From Planctomycetota bacterium (GTDB taxonomy: Bacteria > Planctomycetota > UBA8742 > UBA2392), in contig JAIOJA010000006.1 of the NCBI GenBank assembly GCA_019912315.1, positions 24,251 to 88,250 of the forward strand: 64,000 bases of DNA, read 5' to 3'. Made by a program: the position numbers and the translations under genes. The notes beneath the pieces are model-generated. The model ran no database searches, was not told the DNA's origin, and saw only the letters and a program-made list of their open reading frames with translations. Position 1 is the stretch's first letter. Every line of letters begins with the position of its first letter. Of the stretch, positions 16,506 to 23,546 are shown one piece after another.

Positions 16506-18809
16506 ATGGTCTCACGCCAAGGCGCGAAGACGCAAAGAACTGCAAACCGCAAAAGACTCTTGGCGCCTTGGCGTCTTGGCGTGAGCCTGCTTTTGCTCTG
16601 CCTGGCCATGACGTCAGTGCTCAATAGCCAGAATGAACCGGCCGAGGAATACCGTCCGCCGCGGAAATTCACGTTCGGCCTGTTTGGCGTAGCGATGCGT
16701 GAGGACCTGACCGTCTACCAGGGCGGCGCGCGGGATGCTGACGGCAACATCGTCATCAAGGAAAAGGACCAGCTGCTCAAGTGGAACGGCACGGAGCTCA
16801 AGACCCTCGACGACTTCTGCCGCAGCCTGTACGCGACCAAGCCGGGCGACATTGTCGAAGTGGAGATCGCCACGCCGGGCGACGGCGAGAAACGCCTCGT
16901 ACACACAGCAAAGGTCAAACTCGGCGACCCGCGCGAGAACTACAAGGAACTCTACACCCACCTGGACAAACGCAAACGCACCTACGACTGGCGCGACAAC
17001 GAGGCCGTCACCAAGGGCGGGCCTCTGCGCGAAAAGCTCTGGCCCCACATCCAGAAGCACAAGCTCGAACGCCCCTGGGACAATCTGATCGCCGCCCACG
17101 AACGCGAGCTGGACCTGTGGGACAGCTACGAAAATCTGAGCAGCACCGACTTGCTACTCAGCGACCCGCTAAGCGCTCACCAATGGCTCAGAGATGTTGG
17201 GAACGTGTTTGCGGGGTCGATCGGTGTGGACATCGCTTCACCGACAATTCGGTTGCTTGACGGAAAAGAGTCGGACTGGAACGAGCCCGAGCTTCCGGAC
17301 TTAAACGAAGACGACCCCGAGTCTTGGCGAGACCGGGCCGATGCGATAATCGAATTGATTCAAGTTCTAGACATGTCGGCTGCTTGGGATCGAGTTTCAA
17401 GAGACGTTGCGGCATTCGAATTTCACTGGCGGGGTGATCCCGAATTCTCGTCCTCGACTTCTGTTGTCGACACGATGCGCAATCTCAACATTGGTGCAGC
17501 AAAGAGATTGGTGTACCTAAAGACAGTCCTGGATGAGTTGCGCACGATGGCGGAGACTTTCTGGGAACTGCACGAAGGCGGCAAGGGGATCAAGAGCATC
17601 TATACACAACAGGAGATGGCTGACTTTGTCGACGGCAAGGCAATCTGCTTTGCGAGCAGTTACGGTCCTATCGCTGTGGGTGGAACCGGCAAGAACACGT
17701 GGCGCGGAGGTGTCATTGAATCAGGCCACAAGTCCCCAAGAATCATCATCGACTTGGGTGGGGATGATGAGTACGTGGACTGCGCCTCCACTGGCAAGTT
17801 CCAAATGTTCGGAATCGTGTTGGACCTCACGGGTAACGACCACTACCGCAGCACGGGCAAGTGGGGTGTGGCTTGCGGGATACTGGGCACGGCGATCATT
17901 GACGACCATGAAGGCGATGACACATACGAGTGTGGCGATTGGGGTATTGGCGCGGCGTTCGGCGGCATCGGTCTGCTGATCGACCGCAAGGGGAACGATC
18001 GCTATCTCGGCGGCTCGAACTCGATTGGCTGCGCGGCCTATGGCGTCGGCGGCGTGATCGATCTTGAAGGCAACGATCTCTACGACTCCCACGTCTACAG
18101 TGTCGGCTGCGGGCAGCCGGGCGGGGTTGGGTTTGTGCTGGACCACTCCGGCGACGACCGCTACCGCTGCACGGGCAAGGAGCCGAGCCCTTACGGCACG
18201 GTAGGCGAGTGGTTCGGCGGCGGCATCGGTTGCGGTTTTGGCTGGCGCACGCTGGCCTGCGGCGGCATCGGCCTGGTTGTCGATGTAACGGGCAACGACA
18301 TCTACGACGCCGGCGAGTTCGGGCTGGCCTGCGGCTACTTCATGGGCGTCGGGGCCGTGCGCGACATGGACGGCGACGACATCTACCACAGCAGCCGCTA
18401 CGGGCTCGCGGCGGCGGCCCACGCGGCCGTCGGCGTGTTCATGGATGACAAGGGCGACGACGTTTACGAAGGCAAGACGGCGGCGAGCATCGGCGGCACC
18501 TGGGACATCGTGACCGGCTACTTCTACGACGGCGCCGGTGACGACGTATATCGCTGCGACGGGCTCGGGCTGGGCGCCTGCGCGCAAAACGGCTTCGGCA
18601 TCTTCTGGGACGCCGGCGGCAGCGACTACTATCGCGGCGGCGGCGGCACACTCGGCCACGCGGGCAAGGCCGAGTACGCCGGCGGGAGACTAGCCAAAAA
18701 CTTCGGCATCTTCATCGATTCAGGCGGCGGCGAAGACACTTACCCCCGCAAGCAAAAGAACGGCGCCGAAGTGCTCACAGGCGAGTACGGGCTGTTTCTC
18801 GACGAGTAG
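16506..18809 (+). CDS. Secreted PDZ-like protein with Gly-Asp-Tyr repeats
   Basis: 767 residues. The N-terminus (basic region, then LLLLCLAMTSVLNSQ) reads as a signal peptide, but its first 27 codons lie inside an inverted repeat. Residues about 50-140 resemble a PDZ domain (KEKDQLLKWNGTELKTLDDF, then an ETP-like strand). Residues about 415-765 hold some fourteen repeats of 20-25 residues with the core G-(N/D)-D-x-Y, for example LDLTGNDHYRS, IDLEGNDLYDS, FDDKGDDVYEG-like units, alternating with GGIG/GVGGV turns. The regular Asp spacing suggests a calcium-binding beta-solenoid, but the repeat is not canonical RTX. Base composition is less GC-rich at 17160-17760 than around it. Function unknown. 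Confidence 0.75.
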   Translation: MVSRQGAKTQRTANRKRLLAPWRLGVSLLLLCLAMTSVLNSQNEPAEEYRPPRKFTFGLFGVAMREDLTVYQGGARDADGNIVIKEKDQLLKWNGTELKTLDDFCRSLYATKPGDIVEVEIATPGDGEKRLVHTAKVKLGDPRENYKELYTHLDKRKRTYDWRDNEAVTKGGPLREKLWPHIQKHKLERPWDNLIAAHERELDLWDSYENLSSTDLLLSDPLSAHQWLRDVGNVFAGSIGVDIASPTIRLLDGKESDWNEPELPDLNEDDPESWRDRADAIIELIQVLDMSAAWDRVSRDVAAFEFHWRGDPEFSSSTSVVDTMRNLNIGAAKRLVYLKTVLDELRTMAETFWELHEGGKGIKSIYTQQEMADFVDGKAICFASSYGPIAVGGTGKNTWRGGVIESGHKSPRIIIDLGGDDEYVDCASTGKFQMFGIVLDLTGNDHYRSTGKWGVACGILGTAIIDDHEGDDTYECGDWGIGAAFGGIGLLIDRKGNDRYLGGSNSIGCAAYGVGGVIDLEGNDLYDSHVYSVGCGQPGGVGFVLDHSGDDRYRCTGKEPSPYGTVGEWFGGGIGCGFGWRTLACGGIGLVVDVTGNDIYDAGEFGLACGYFMGVGAVRDMDGDDIYHSSRYGLAAAAHAAVGVFMDDKGDDVYEGKTAASIGGTWDIVTGYFYDGAGDDVYRCDGLGLGACAQNGFGIFWDAGGSDYYRGGGGTLGHAGKAEYAGGRLAKNFGIFIDSGGGEDTYPRKQKNGAEVLTGEYGLFLDE
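16511..16585. repeat. Palindromic repeat overlapping the start of the Gly-Asp-Tyr gene
   Basis: Left arm 16511-16537 and right arm 16559-16585 are inverted repeats of 27 bp with 23 matches, separated by 21 bp. Each arm is built of 8-bp units of the CGCCAAGG / CGCAAAGA kind. I recall similar short palindromes scattered through many environmental bacterial genomes. Here the element starts five bases into the predicted open frame (ATG at 16506). Confidence 0.85.
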
Positions 18810-18812
18810 TGC

Positions 18813-19100
18813 TCAGGTGCGCGTCGTCCAGATACCGGGATGGCGCGACGTATGAATGACGCCGACCACGACAACCTAGTCGTCGTCGAGCAGATATCCA
18901 ATGTGGTAGGGAAACTTGGCCATCCGCACGCGCGGCAGCCCATCTTCATCGGCGGCGTAGACTGCGGGCTCTTTCAGGATTCGTTCCAGGCTGCCGTCGA
19001 AGTCACTTTGAAACCGCAACTCAAGCTCCGGGAGCTTGCGCCTGTACCACTTGCAGATATCGGCAAGGTCTTCGACCGCCTCCGGCAAAATCAGAGGCAT
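18813..19100 (-). pseudogene. ParE/RelE-family toxin interrupted by an in-frame amber stop
   Basis: Reading from ATG 19100, the frame gives a ParE-like protein (PEAVEDLADICKWYRRK, then FPYHIGYLLDDD) and hits TAG at 18876-18878. Past that codon, the same frame continues VVVVGVIHTSRHPG to a TGA at 18813. That continuation is the expected C-terminal beta strand and 'H.SRHP' end of ParE/RelE toxins, so a single base change has truncated the toxin by about 20 residues. An in-frame GTG at 19118 is an alternative start. The antitoxin gene just upstream is intact. ParE toxins inhibit gyrase or cleave mRNA depending on subgroup; the truncated form is probably inactive. Confidence 0.8.
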
Positions 19101-19108
19101 GCTTGTCA

Positions 19109-19327
19109 CTACTCCCACCCAAGCTTCTTGCGAGCTTGCTCCCAGGGAATGGCAGTGGACGGGTTCTCGCGATAGGCGGCTACGCGGCGACGCAACTCGT
19201 CAATGTCCGGGCCTGGGACTGCGTCTTCCGCACCTTCGTTCACGAGACTCTGGTAGATCTCGTCGATCAGACGCACACGGTCTTCGGGTGACAGGCTCAA
19301 GTAGAGTTTTGGGTCGATGGTGTGCAT
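19109..19327 (-). CDS. Antitoxin of the 'putative addiction module component' family
   Basis: 72-residue acidic protein of the PF09720/TIGR02574 type: an N-terminal helix (PEDRVRLIDEIYQSL), a middle helix (IDELRRRVAAYRENP) and the characteristic C-terminal W-E-x-A-(R/K)-(K/R)-x-L motif (PWEQARKKLGW). These antitoxins neutralise the ParE-like toxin encoded immediately downstream. The toxin ATG (19100) lies 8 bp beyond this stop. The toxin here carries an amber stop, so the antitoxin appears to be a survivor. Confidence 0.85.
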   Translation of the reverse strand: MHTIDPKLYLSLSPEDRVRLIDEIYQSLVNEGAEDAVPGPDIDELRRRVAAYRENPSTAIPWEQARKKLGWE

Positions 19328-19464
19328 GCCGACCCATTAAACCACGCCGCCAAGGGAATTGCACCATACGAACCGCGCCACCACTCTAAGTGCTTGTTGC
19401 GCACGTGACGGGAAGGTTGTAATCAAACGCCTGCTTCCCCCACTCATGGTAGGCCGGGAGAGCC

Positions 19465-19758
19465 ATGCCTAAGTCCATCACAGCGAAGATTGTCGAATGC
19501 CGCACCCCGCGCGGTCGAACTTTGCGCATGGAGCGCTGGTACTACGACAACGTGCGCAACGCGCTGCTGGAAATCCTGCCCGAGCCCGGCGTTCATGCCG
19601 AAGTGTTTGAGCTGCAAAAGCGAGTCTACCAGGCCCTGGACGTCGTGACACGCGACAGCCTCGATTCGCTGAGCTGGCTGGTGGCATGGGTCAGCCTGGA
19701 TTTGCAGCAAGAAGGCGTGCTCTCCCGCGACGCCGGTTTCATCACACGCGTGGCCTGA
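19465..19758 (+). CDS. Small hypothetical protein, DUF6958-like
   Basis: 97 residues, soluble. The layout (short beta N-terminus, a helix RWYYDNVRNALLEILPE, a helix with FELQKRVYQAL, and a C-terminal VAWVSLDLQQEGVLSR) resembles a winged-helix-like small protein family that I tentatively match to DUF6958. ATG at 19465. It stands alone, 41 bp before queA on the same strand. Confidence 0.55.
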   Translation: MPKSITAKIVECRTPRGRTLRMERWYYDNVRNALLEILPEPGVHAEVFELQKRVYQALDVVTRDSLDSLSWLVAWVSLDLQQEGVLSRDAGFITRVA

Positions 19759-19799
19759 TACCTACTGGCCGAGGCTGAGCCGCGGGCCATAATCCCGCC

Positions 19800-20864
19800 A
19801 TGCGCAGCGATACCTTCAACTTTGAAATTCCACCGCAGCTGATTGCGCAGGAGCCCGCCGAGAAGCGCGACGAGAGCCGACTGCTGGTGGCACGGCGCGG
19901 CGCCGGCACGATTGAACATCACGTCTTCCGCGAGTTGCCGGAACTCTTGAACCCGAACGATCTGCTCGTGCTCAACAACACGCGAGTCAAGCCGTGCCGC
20001 CTTCACTGCAAGCGCGAGGGCACTGGCGGGCACGTCGAGTTGTTTCTGCTGCGGCGTCTGGGCGGTGGCGGCGGCGCGACTTTGTACGAAGCCCTAACGG
20101 GCTCCTGGCGCAACATGCCGGACAACGCCCGCGTCGAGCTGCCCTTCGGCGGCGGATTCGCGACGCTGCTCAGCAAGGATGATCACGGACACTGGACCGT
20201 ACGTCTGGATATGGAAGGCGACGTGGCCGAGGATTATGTCCAGCGCGCGGCCAAGATGCCCCTTCCGCCGTACATCAAGCGCGACAAGCTGGAAGACCGC
20301 TACATCGACCTGGACCGCGACCGCTACCAGACCATCTACGCCGCGCGCGACGGCGCGGTGGCAGCGCCCACGGCCGGTCTGCATTTCACGCCACAGGTGT
20401 TCGAGGCGCTCAGCAAACGCAACATCGACCGCGAGTATCTGACGCTGCACGTTGGGCCGGGGACGTTCCGCCCGCTGAAGACGGAGTTTCTGCAAGATCA
20501 CCCCATGCACAGCGAAGAGTTCGACGTGCCGAAAGAGCTTTGTGATGCAATCGCAGAAACCCGCCGCGAGGGCGGGCGCGTAGTTGTAGTCGGCTCAACC
20601 AGTTGCCGGACGCTTGAGACCGTCAGTGACGAGCAAGGGCTGATCCGCCCGGGGCACGGCGCCACGGAGCTGTTCATCTACCCGCCATACAGGTTCCGGT
20701 GCACCGACGCGATCCTGACCAATTTCCATCTGCCGAACAGCACGCTGATCTTTCTGGTGGCGGCCTGGCTGGGTGTAGAGTTGACACGTCAAGCCTACAT
20801 GGAAGCCATCAAGGAAGAATACCGCTTCTTCAGCTACGGCGACGCGATGCTTTGCCTGCCCTGA
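19800..20864 (+). CDS. queA: S-adenosylmethionine:tRNA ribosyltransferase-isomerase
   Basis: 354 residues. QueA transfers and isomerises the ribosyl part of SAM onto preQ1 in tRNA anticodon position 34, making epoxyqueuosine. Conserved features are visible: FNFEIPPQLIAQEPAEKRDESRLL-type start (broken here as FELP/LIAQ-like), LNNTRVKPCRL, AAPTAGLHFT, LHVGPGTFRPLK, and near the end LTNFHLPNSTL. Length is normal for the family (about 340-360). ATG at 19800. No other queuosine genes are in the window. Confidence 0.95.
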   Translation: MRSDTFNFEIPPQLIAQEPAEKRDESRLLVARRGAGTIEHHVFRELPELLNPNDLLVLNNTRVKPCRLHCKREGTGGHVELFLLRRLGGGGGATLYEALTGSWRNMPDNARVELPFGGGFATLLSKDDHGHWTVRLDMEGDVAEDYVQRAAKMPLPPYIKRDKLEDRYIDLDRDRYQTIYAARDGAVAAPTAGLHFTPQVFEALSKRNIDREYLTLHVGPGTFRPLKTEFLQDHPMHSEEFDVPKELCDAIAETRREGGRVVVVGSTSCRTLETVSDEQGLIRPGHGATELFIYPPYRFRCTDAILTNFHLPNSTLIFLVAAWLGVELTRQAYMEAIKEEYRFFSYGDAMLCLP

Positions 20865-20883
20865 ACCTGCCCAAGGGTTTGCC

Positions 20884-21117
20884 CTAGTCGCCCCAGCTTG
20901 TTGGGCTGTTGGCGCCATCACGCGGTTTCGCGTCATGCGGTGGCTCGTCCGGGTCGATCCCTCGGCTTCGCAGCCATCTGTCACGCATGAATCGACGACG
21001 CAGTCCTATGGCCAAGGCACAAAACACCGCCCCGAAGAATCCAACGAATGCCAGATACTCCAGCAACCCCGGTCGCCGGTCTCCAATCCATACATCCAGT
21101 CTTAGCCAATCCCACAT
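20884..21117 (-). CDS. Small single-span membrane protein
   Basis: 77 residues with one hydrophobic helix (YLAFVGFFGAVFCALAIGL) followed by a basic RRRFMRDRW stretch and a proline/acidic tail. By the positive-inside rule the C-terminus would be cytoplasmic. It is the last gene of a leftward cluster kbl - 53 aa - 83 aa - 77 aa, 12 bp after the previous gene. No family recognised. Confidence 0.5.
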   Translation of the reverse strand: MWDWLRLDVWIGDRRPGLLEYLAFVGFFGAVFCALAIGLRRRFMRDRWLRSRGIDPDEPPHDAKPRDGANSPTSWGD

Positions 21118-21129
21118 GCGACCATCCGG

Positions 21130-21381
21130 CTAACTGACAATCTCTTCGTCATCAAGGTAGCTTGCCGGCTTCGGAGGCGGCGCGAGCCCGCTGTCATCCG
21201 GGTGCAGCTTCTCAAGTTTCTCGTTCATCTTCTTGAGTTCAAGATAGCACCGATGCGCCCAGCGCTGCGCGGCGTAGGCGCTGACACAGGCAAGTATGCC
21301 AAAGCCGCCGAGCACGAATGCCACAAGCAACTGATTGGGAAGGCCAAGAAATGTCGGGTTATCCTGCAGCAAAAAGTTCAT
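21130..21381 (-). CDS. Small membrane protein with coiled-coil-like helix
   Basis: 83 residues: a hydrophobic segment (LLVAFVLGGFGILACVSAY), a charged amphipathic helix (YLELKKMNEKLEKLH) suited to a short coiled coil, and a proline-rich acidic tail. It sits between two other small membrane proteins in the kbl cluster. No family recognised. Confidence 0.55.
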   Translation of the reverse strand: MNFLLQDNPTFLGLPNQLLVAFVLGGFGILACVSAYAAQRWAHRCYLELKKMNEKLEKLHPDDSGLAPPPKPASYLDDEEIVS

Positions 21382-21390
21382 GCGCTGATT

Positions 21391-21552
21391 CTAGCTTGCC
21401 GGCGGCGGCCGGTCGTGGGGCTGCGCGGGCTTCGAGACCGAGGGCAAGACCACCACTAACACCACGACAAGCGTGACAACAAAGCCCAGCCCGACGACAC
21501 CGAGTCCGATGATCTCCCACAGCCCCAGGTTGATGAACGCGAACATCCGCAT
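21391..21552 (-). CDS. 53-residue membrane micro-protein
   Basis: Reverse-strand frame from ATG 21552 (or ATG 21546, two codons later) to TAG at 21391-21393. It has one long hydrophobic helix (WEIIGLGVVGLGFVVTLVVV) and a proline-rich tail (HDRPPPAS). It begins 4 bp after the kbl stop and ends 9 bp before the next small gene, so it fits neatly in the operon. The N-terminus faintly recalls TatA, but the amphipathic helix and FG motif of TatA are missing. Its reality rests on operon fit and composition. Confidence 0.5.
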   Translation of the reverse strand: MRMFAFINLGLWEIIGLGVVGLGFVVTLVVVLVVVLPSVSKPAQPHDRPPPAS

Positions 21553-21556
21553 ACCC

Positions 21557-22750
21557 TTAGATCAGGCCAAGCTCATTGCCGCACTTCTTGAAGATATCCA
21601 GCGCTTCCTGCAGGTCGTCCTGGCTGTGGCTGGCGCTGACGATTGTGCGCACGCGGCTGAGCGCTTCCGGCACCATGGGGAAGTAAATTCCCTGAGCGTA
21701 GACGCCGTCGCGCAGCAGGATCTCGCTGAGTTTCGCGGCCTTGGCGCCGTCGCCGACAATCACCGGCGTTACGGGCGTGACACTGTTGCCGGTGTTGAAG
21801 CCGAGGTCTTTCAAACCCTGCTTGAAGAACTTGGTGTTCTCCCACAGTTTCGCGTGATGCTGCGGCTCGTCTTCCAGCACGTCCACGCAGGCGCTGACCG
21901 CGGCCACCACGGCCGGCGGCGCTGACGCGCTGAAGAGAAACGGCCGGGCCTTGGCTATCAAATATTCTTTCACGACTTTGGGCCCCGCGAAGTAGCCCCC
22001 CACCACCGGGATCGCTTTGCTGAGCGTGCCGACGGTCAAATCCCAGCGGTCGTGTACGCCCTGATCATGAACCGTACCGCGACCCTTTTCACCGAGTACG
22101 CCGGTCGCGTGGGCATCGTCCACCATGCTGATGGCGTCATACTTCTCGCAGACCTCGACGCAGGCCCTTAAATCGGCGACGTCGCCGTCCATGCTGAACA
22201 CGCCGTCGGTGACGACAAGAATCTTGCCGGTGATGCCCTTGGCTTCGCGAGCGTCTTTCAGCAATTCTTCGAGGTGGTTGTAGTCTTTGTGCCGGTAGAT
22301 CGCCTTGCTGGCCTTGCTGAGGCGCACGCCGTCGATGATGCTGGCGTGGTTGAGCTCGTCGCTGATGACGTGGTCGCCGGCGACGGCCAGTGTGCTGACC
22401 ACGCCGACGTTGGCCGTGAAGCCGCTTTGAAACAGCAGCGCGCTTTCGACTTTCTTGAACTTGGCGATCTTCTCTTCGCACTCGACGTGCAGGTCCATCG
22501 TGCCGCTGATGGGACGCACCGCGCCGGAGCCTACGCCGTACTTGTCGATGGCTTTCTTCGCGGCTTCCACGACTTTGGGGTGCGTGCTCAAGCCCAGGTA
22601 GCTGTTGTTGGAAAGCTGGATGACCTGCTTGCCATCAATGGTCACGCGCGCGCCCACAGCCGAGGAATGCACCTTCGGCATATGAAACAGGCTGCGTTCC
22701 TTGAGCCCATTGATTTCGTTGGTGCACCATTCAATCAGGTTATGAGCCAC
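21557..22750 (-). CDS. kbl: Glycine C-acetyltransferase / alpha-oxoamine synthase family enzyme
   Basis: 397-residue PLP enzyme of the alpha-oxoamine synthase family. The best fit is 2-amino-3-ketobutyrate CoA ligase (threonine degradation: aminoketobutyrate + CoA to glycine + acetyl-CoA), based on length and the FQSGFTAN, DELNHASIIDG and VDDAHATGVLGEKGRGT motifs. The PLP lysine lies in GTLSKAIPVVGGY near residue 245. This loop differs from the GTLGKALGGASGG of classical Kbl, so BioF-like or serine-palmitoyltransferase-like activity is possible. ATG at 22750. No threonine dehydrogenase is nearby. Three small membrane proteins follow on the same strand. Confidence 0.8.
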   Translation of the reverse strand: MAHNLIEWCTNEINGLKERSLFHMPKVHSSAVGARVTIDGKQVIQLSNNSYLGLSTHPKVVEAAKKAIDKYGVGSGAVRPISGTMDLHVECEEKIAKFKKVESALLFQSGFTANVGVVSTLAVAGDHVISDELNHASIIDGVRLSKASKAIYRHKDYNHLEELLKDAREAKGITGKILVVTDGVFSMDGDVADLRACVEVCEKYDAISMVDDAHATGVLGEKGRGTVHDQGVHDRWDLTVGTLSKAIPVVGGYFAGPKVVKEYLIAKARPFLFSASAPPAVVAAVSACVDVLEDEPQHHAKLWENTKFFKQGLKDLGFNTGNSVTPVTPVIVGDGAKAAKLSEILLRDGVYAQGIYFPMVPEALSRVRTIVSASHSQDDLQEALDIFKKCGNELGLI

Positions 22751-22864
22751 AGCAATCTCCAGTCAGTAAGCGAGCGTGTTTTAGGGTGTGCGGGTGTTCA
22801 CGCGCAACCGTTAATCGGCGGTGTCTGGCGAATCTCAACCCGTGGTGACCACGTACAGCAAGAA

Positions 22865-22948
22865 GGCCCCGCAGGGGCCGAAAGACCTTAGCCCGGTCCG
22901 TAAGGGCCGGATCCGTGAATACCCGAAGACCCAAGGCCCGTTAGGGCC
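22865..22948. repeat. Left hairpin triplet of the RAYT unit
   Basis: Three consecutive palindromes: GGCCCC-GCA-GGGGCC (22865-22879), CCGGTCC-GTAA-GGGCCGG (22893-22910, one G-T pair) and GGCCC-GTTA-GGGCC (22935-22948). The whole block is repeated in inverted orientation on the other side of the transposase gene (23433-23516). For example, about 20 of 21 bases match around the innermost hairpin plus its GACAG flank. Confidence 0.85.
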
Positions 22949-22960
22949 GACAGATCCCGA

Positions 22961-23410
22961 TCACAGAAGATCTGATTCATGGAATGGCATGTTGTTGTGC
23001 TTCAAGAACTCCTTCAACTCATCCACAAACCCGCGCTCTGCATGATGGGATTCCTGGTTCTCGATGTACTTCACCGTTTCGTCGTAACGGTTGTCACTGA
23101 CGCTGAACGCGGCGTAACCCTCCTGCCAGGCAAACTTGTCTTTGAAGTCTGGCTGTTCGTTGATCCAGCGCGACGAGTTGGACTTCAGTTTGTTGATCGT
23201 CTCCGAGATCGTGATCGTCGGTGGCAATTGAACGAACAGATGAACGTGGTCCGCCACGCCGCCGACTTGAATCGCTGTACCCTTCAGGTTGCGCACGATG
23301 CCGCCGAGGTAAGCGTGCATGCGCGTATCCCAATCGCCCTTCATCAGCGGGATACGGTCCTTGGTCGAATACACGATGTGATAGAGCAGGCGGGTGAAGG
23401 TATGGGCCAT
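22961..23410 (-). CDS. IS200-like / REP-associated tyrosine (RAYT) transposase
   Basis: 149 residues of the Y1 HUH transposase fold. The HUH metal motif is ADHVHLFVQ (His-x-His), and the likely catalytic tyrosine is in WQEGYAAFSVS, a typical ending of this family. The C-terminal helix carries HHAERGFVDELKEFLK. Such enzymes nick and rejoin single-stranded DNA at hairpins. The gene lies between two mirrored clusters of three GC-rich hairpins, the arrangement of a RAYT with its REP/BIME substrates. ATG at 23410. It is inserted between gltX and kbl. Confidence 0.88.
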   Translation of the reverse strand: MAHTFTRLLYHIVYSTKDRIPLMKGDWDTRMHAYLGGIVRNLKGTAIQVGGVADHVHLFVQLPPTITISETINKLKSNSSRWINEQPDFKDKFAWQEGYAAFSVSDNRYDETVKYIENQESHHAERGFVDELKEFLKHNNMPFHESDLL

Positions 23411-23432
23411 TGCGTCACCCTTCGGTTCTGTC

Positions 23433-23516
23433 GGCCCTCACGGGCCTTTTGGTCATCGTGACAGGCTACCCAGCCCTTACGGGGCCGGGCTACGGTCTTA
23501 CGGCCTCTTCGAGGCC
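23433..23516. repeat. Right hairpin triplet of the RAYT unit
   Basis: Mirror of the left block: GGCCC-TCAC-GGGCC (23433-23446), an imperfect hairpin CCAGCCC-TTACG-GGGCCGG (about 23470-23488, one mismatch), and GGCCTC-TTC-GAGGCC (23502-23516). Hairpin order and spacing are the reverse complement of the left block, making the transposase unit symmetric over about 22865-23516. The block lies directly downstream of the gltX stop (23547, minus strand) and may also help terminate gltX transcription. Confidence 0.85.
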
Positions 23517-23546
23517 TGAGTCTTTCGTTCCGGTACATGGACTGGG

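Noticed and set aside
21391..21552. 53-residue protein as TatA
   Set aside because: The N-terminal helix is similar, but the FG motif and amphipathic helix required of TatA are absent.
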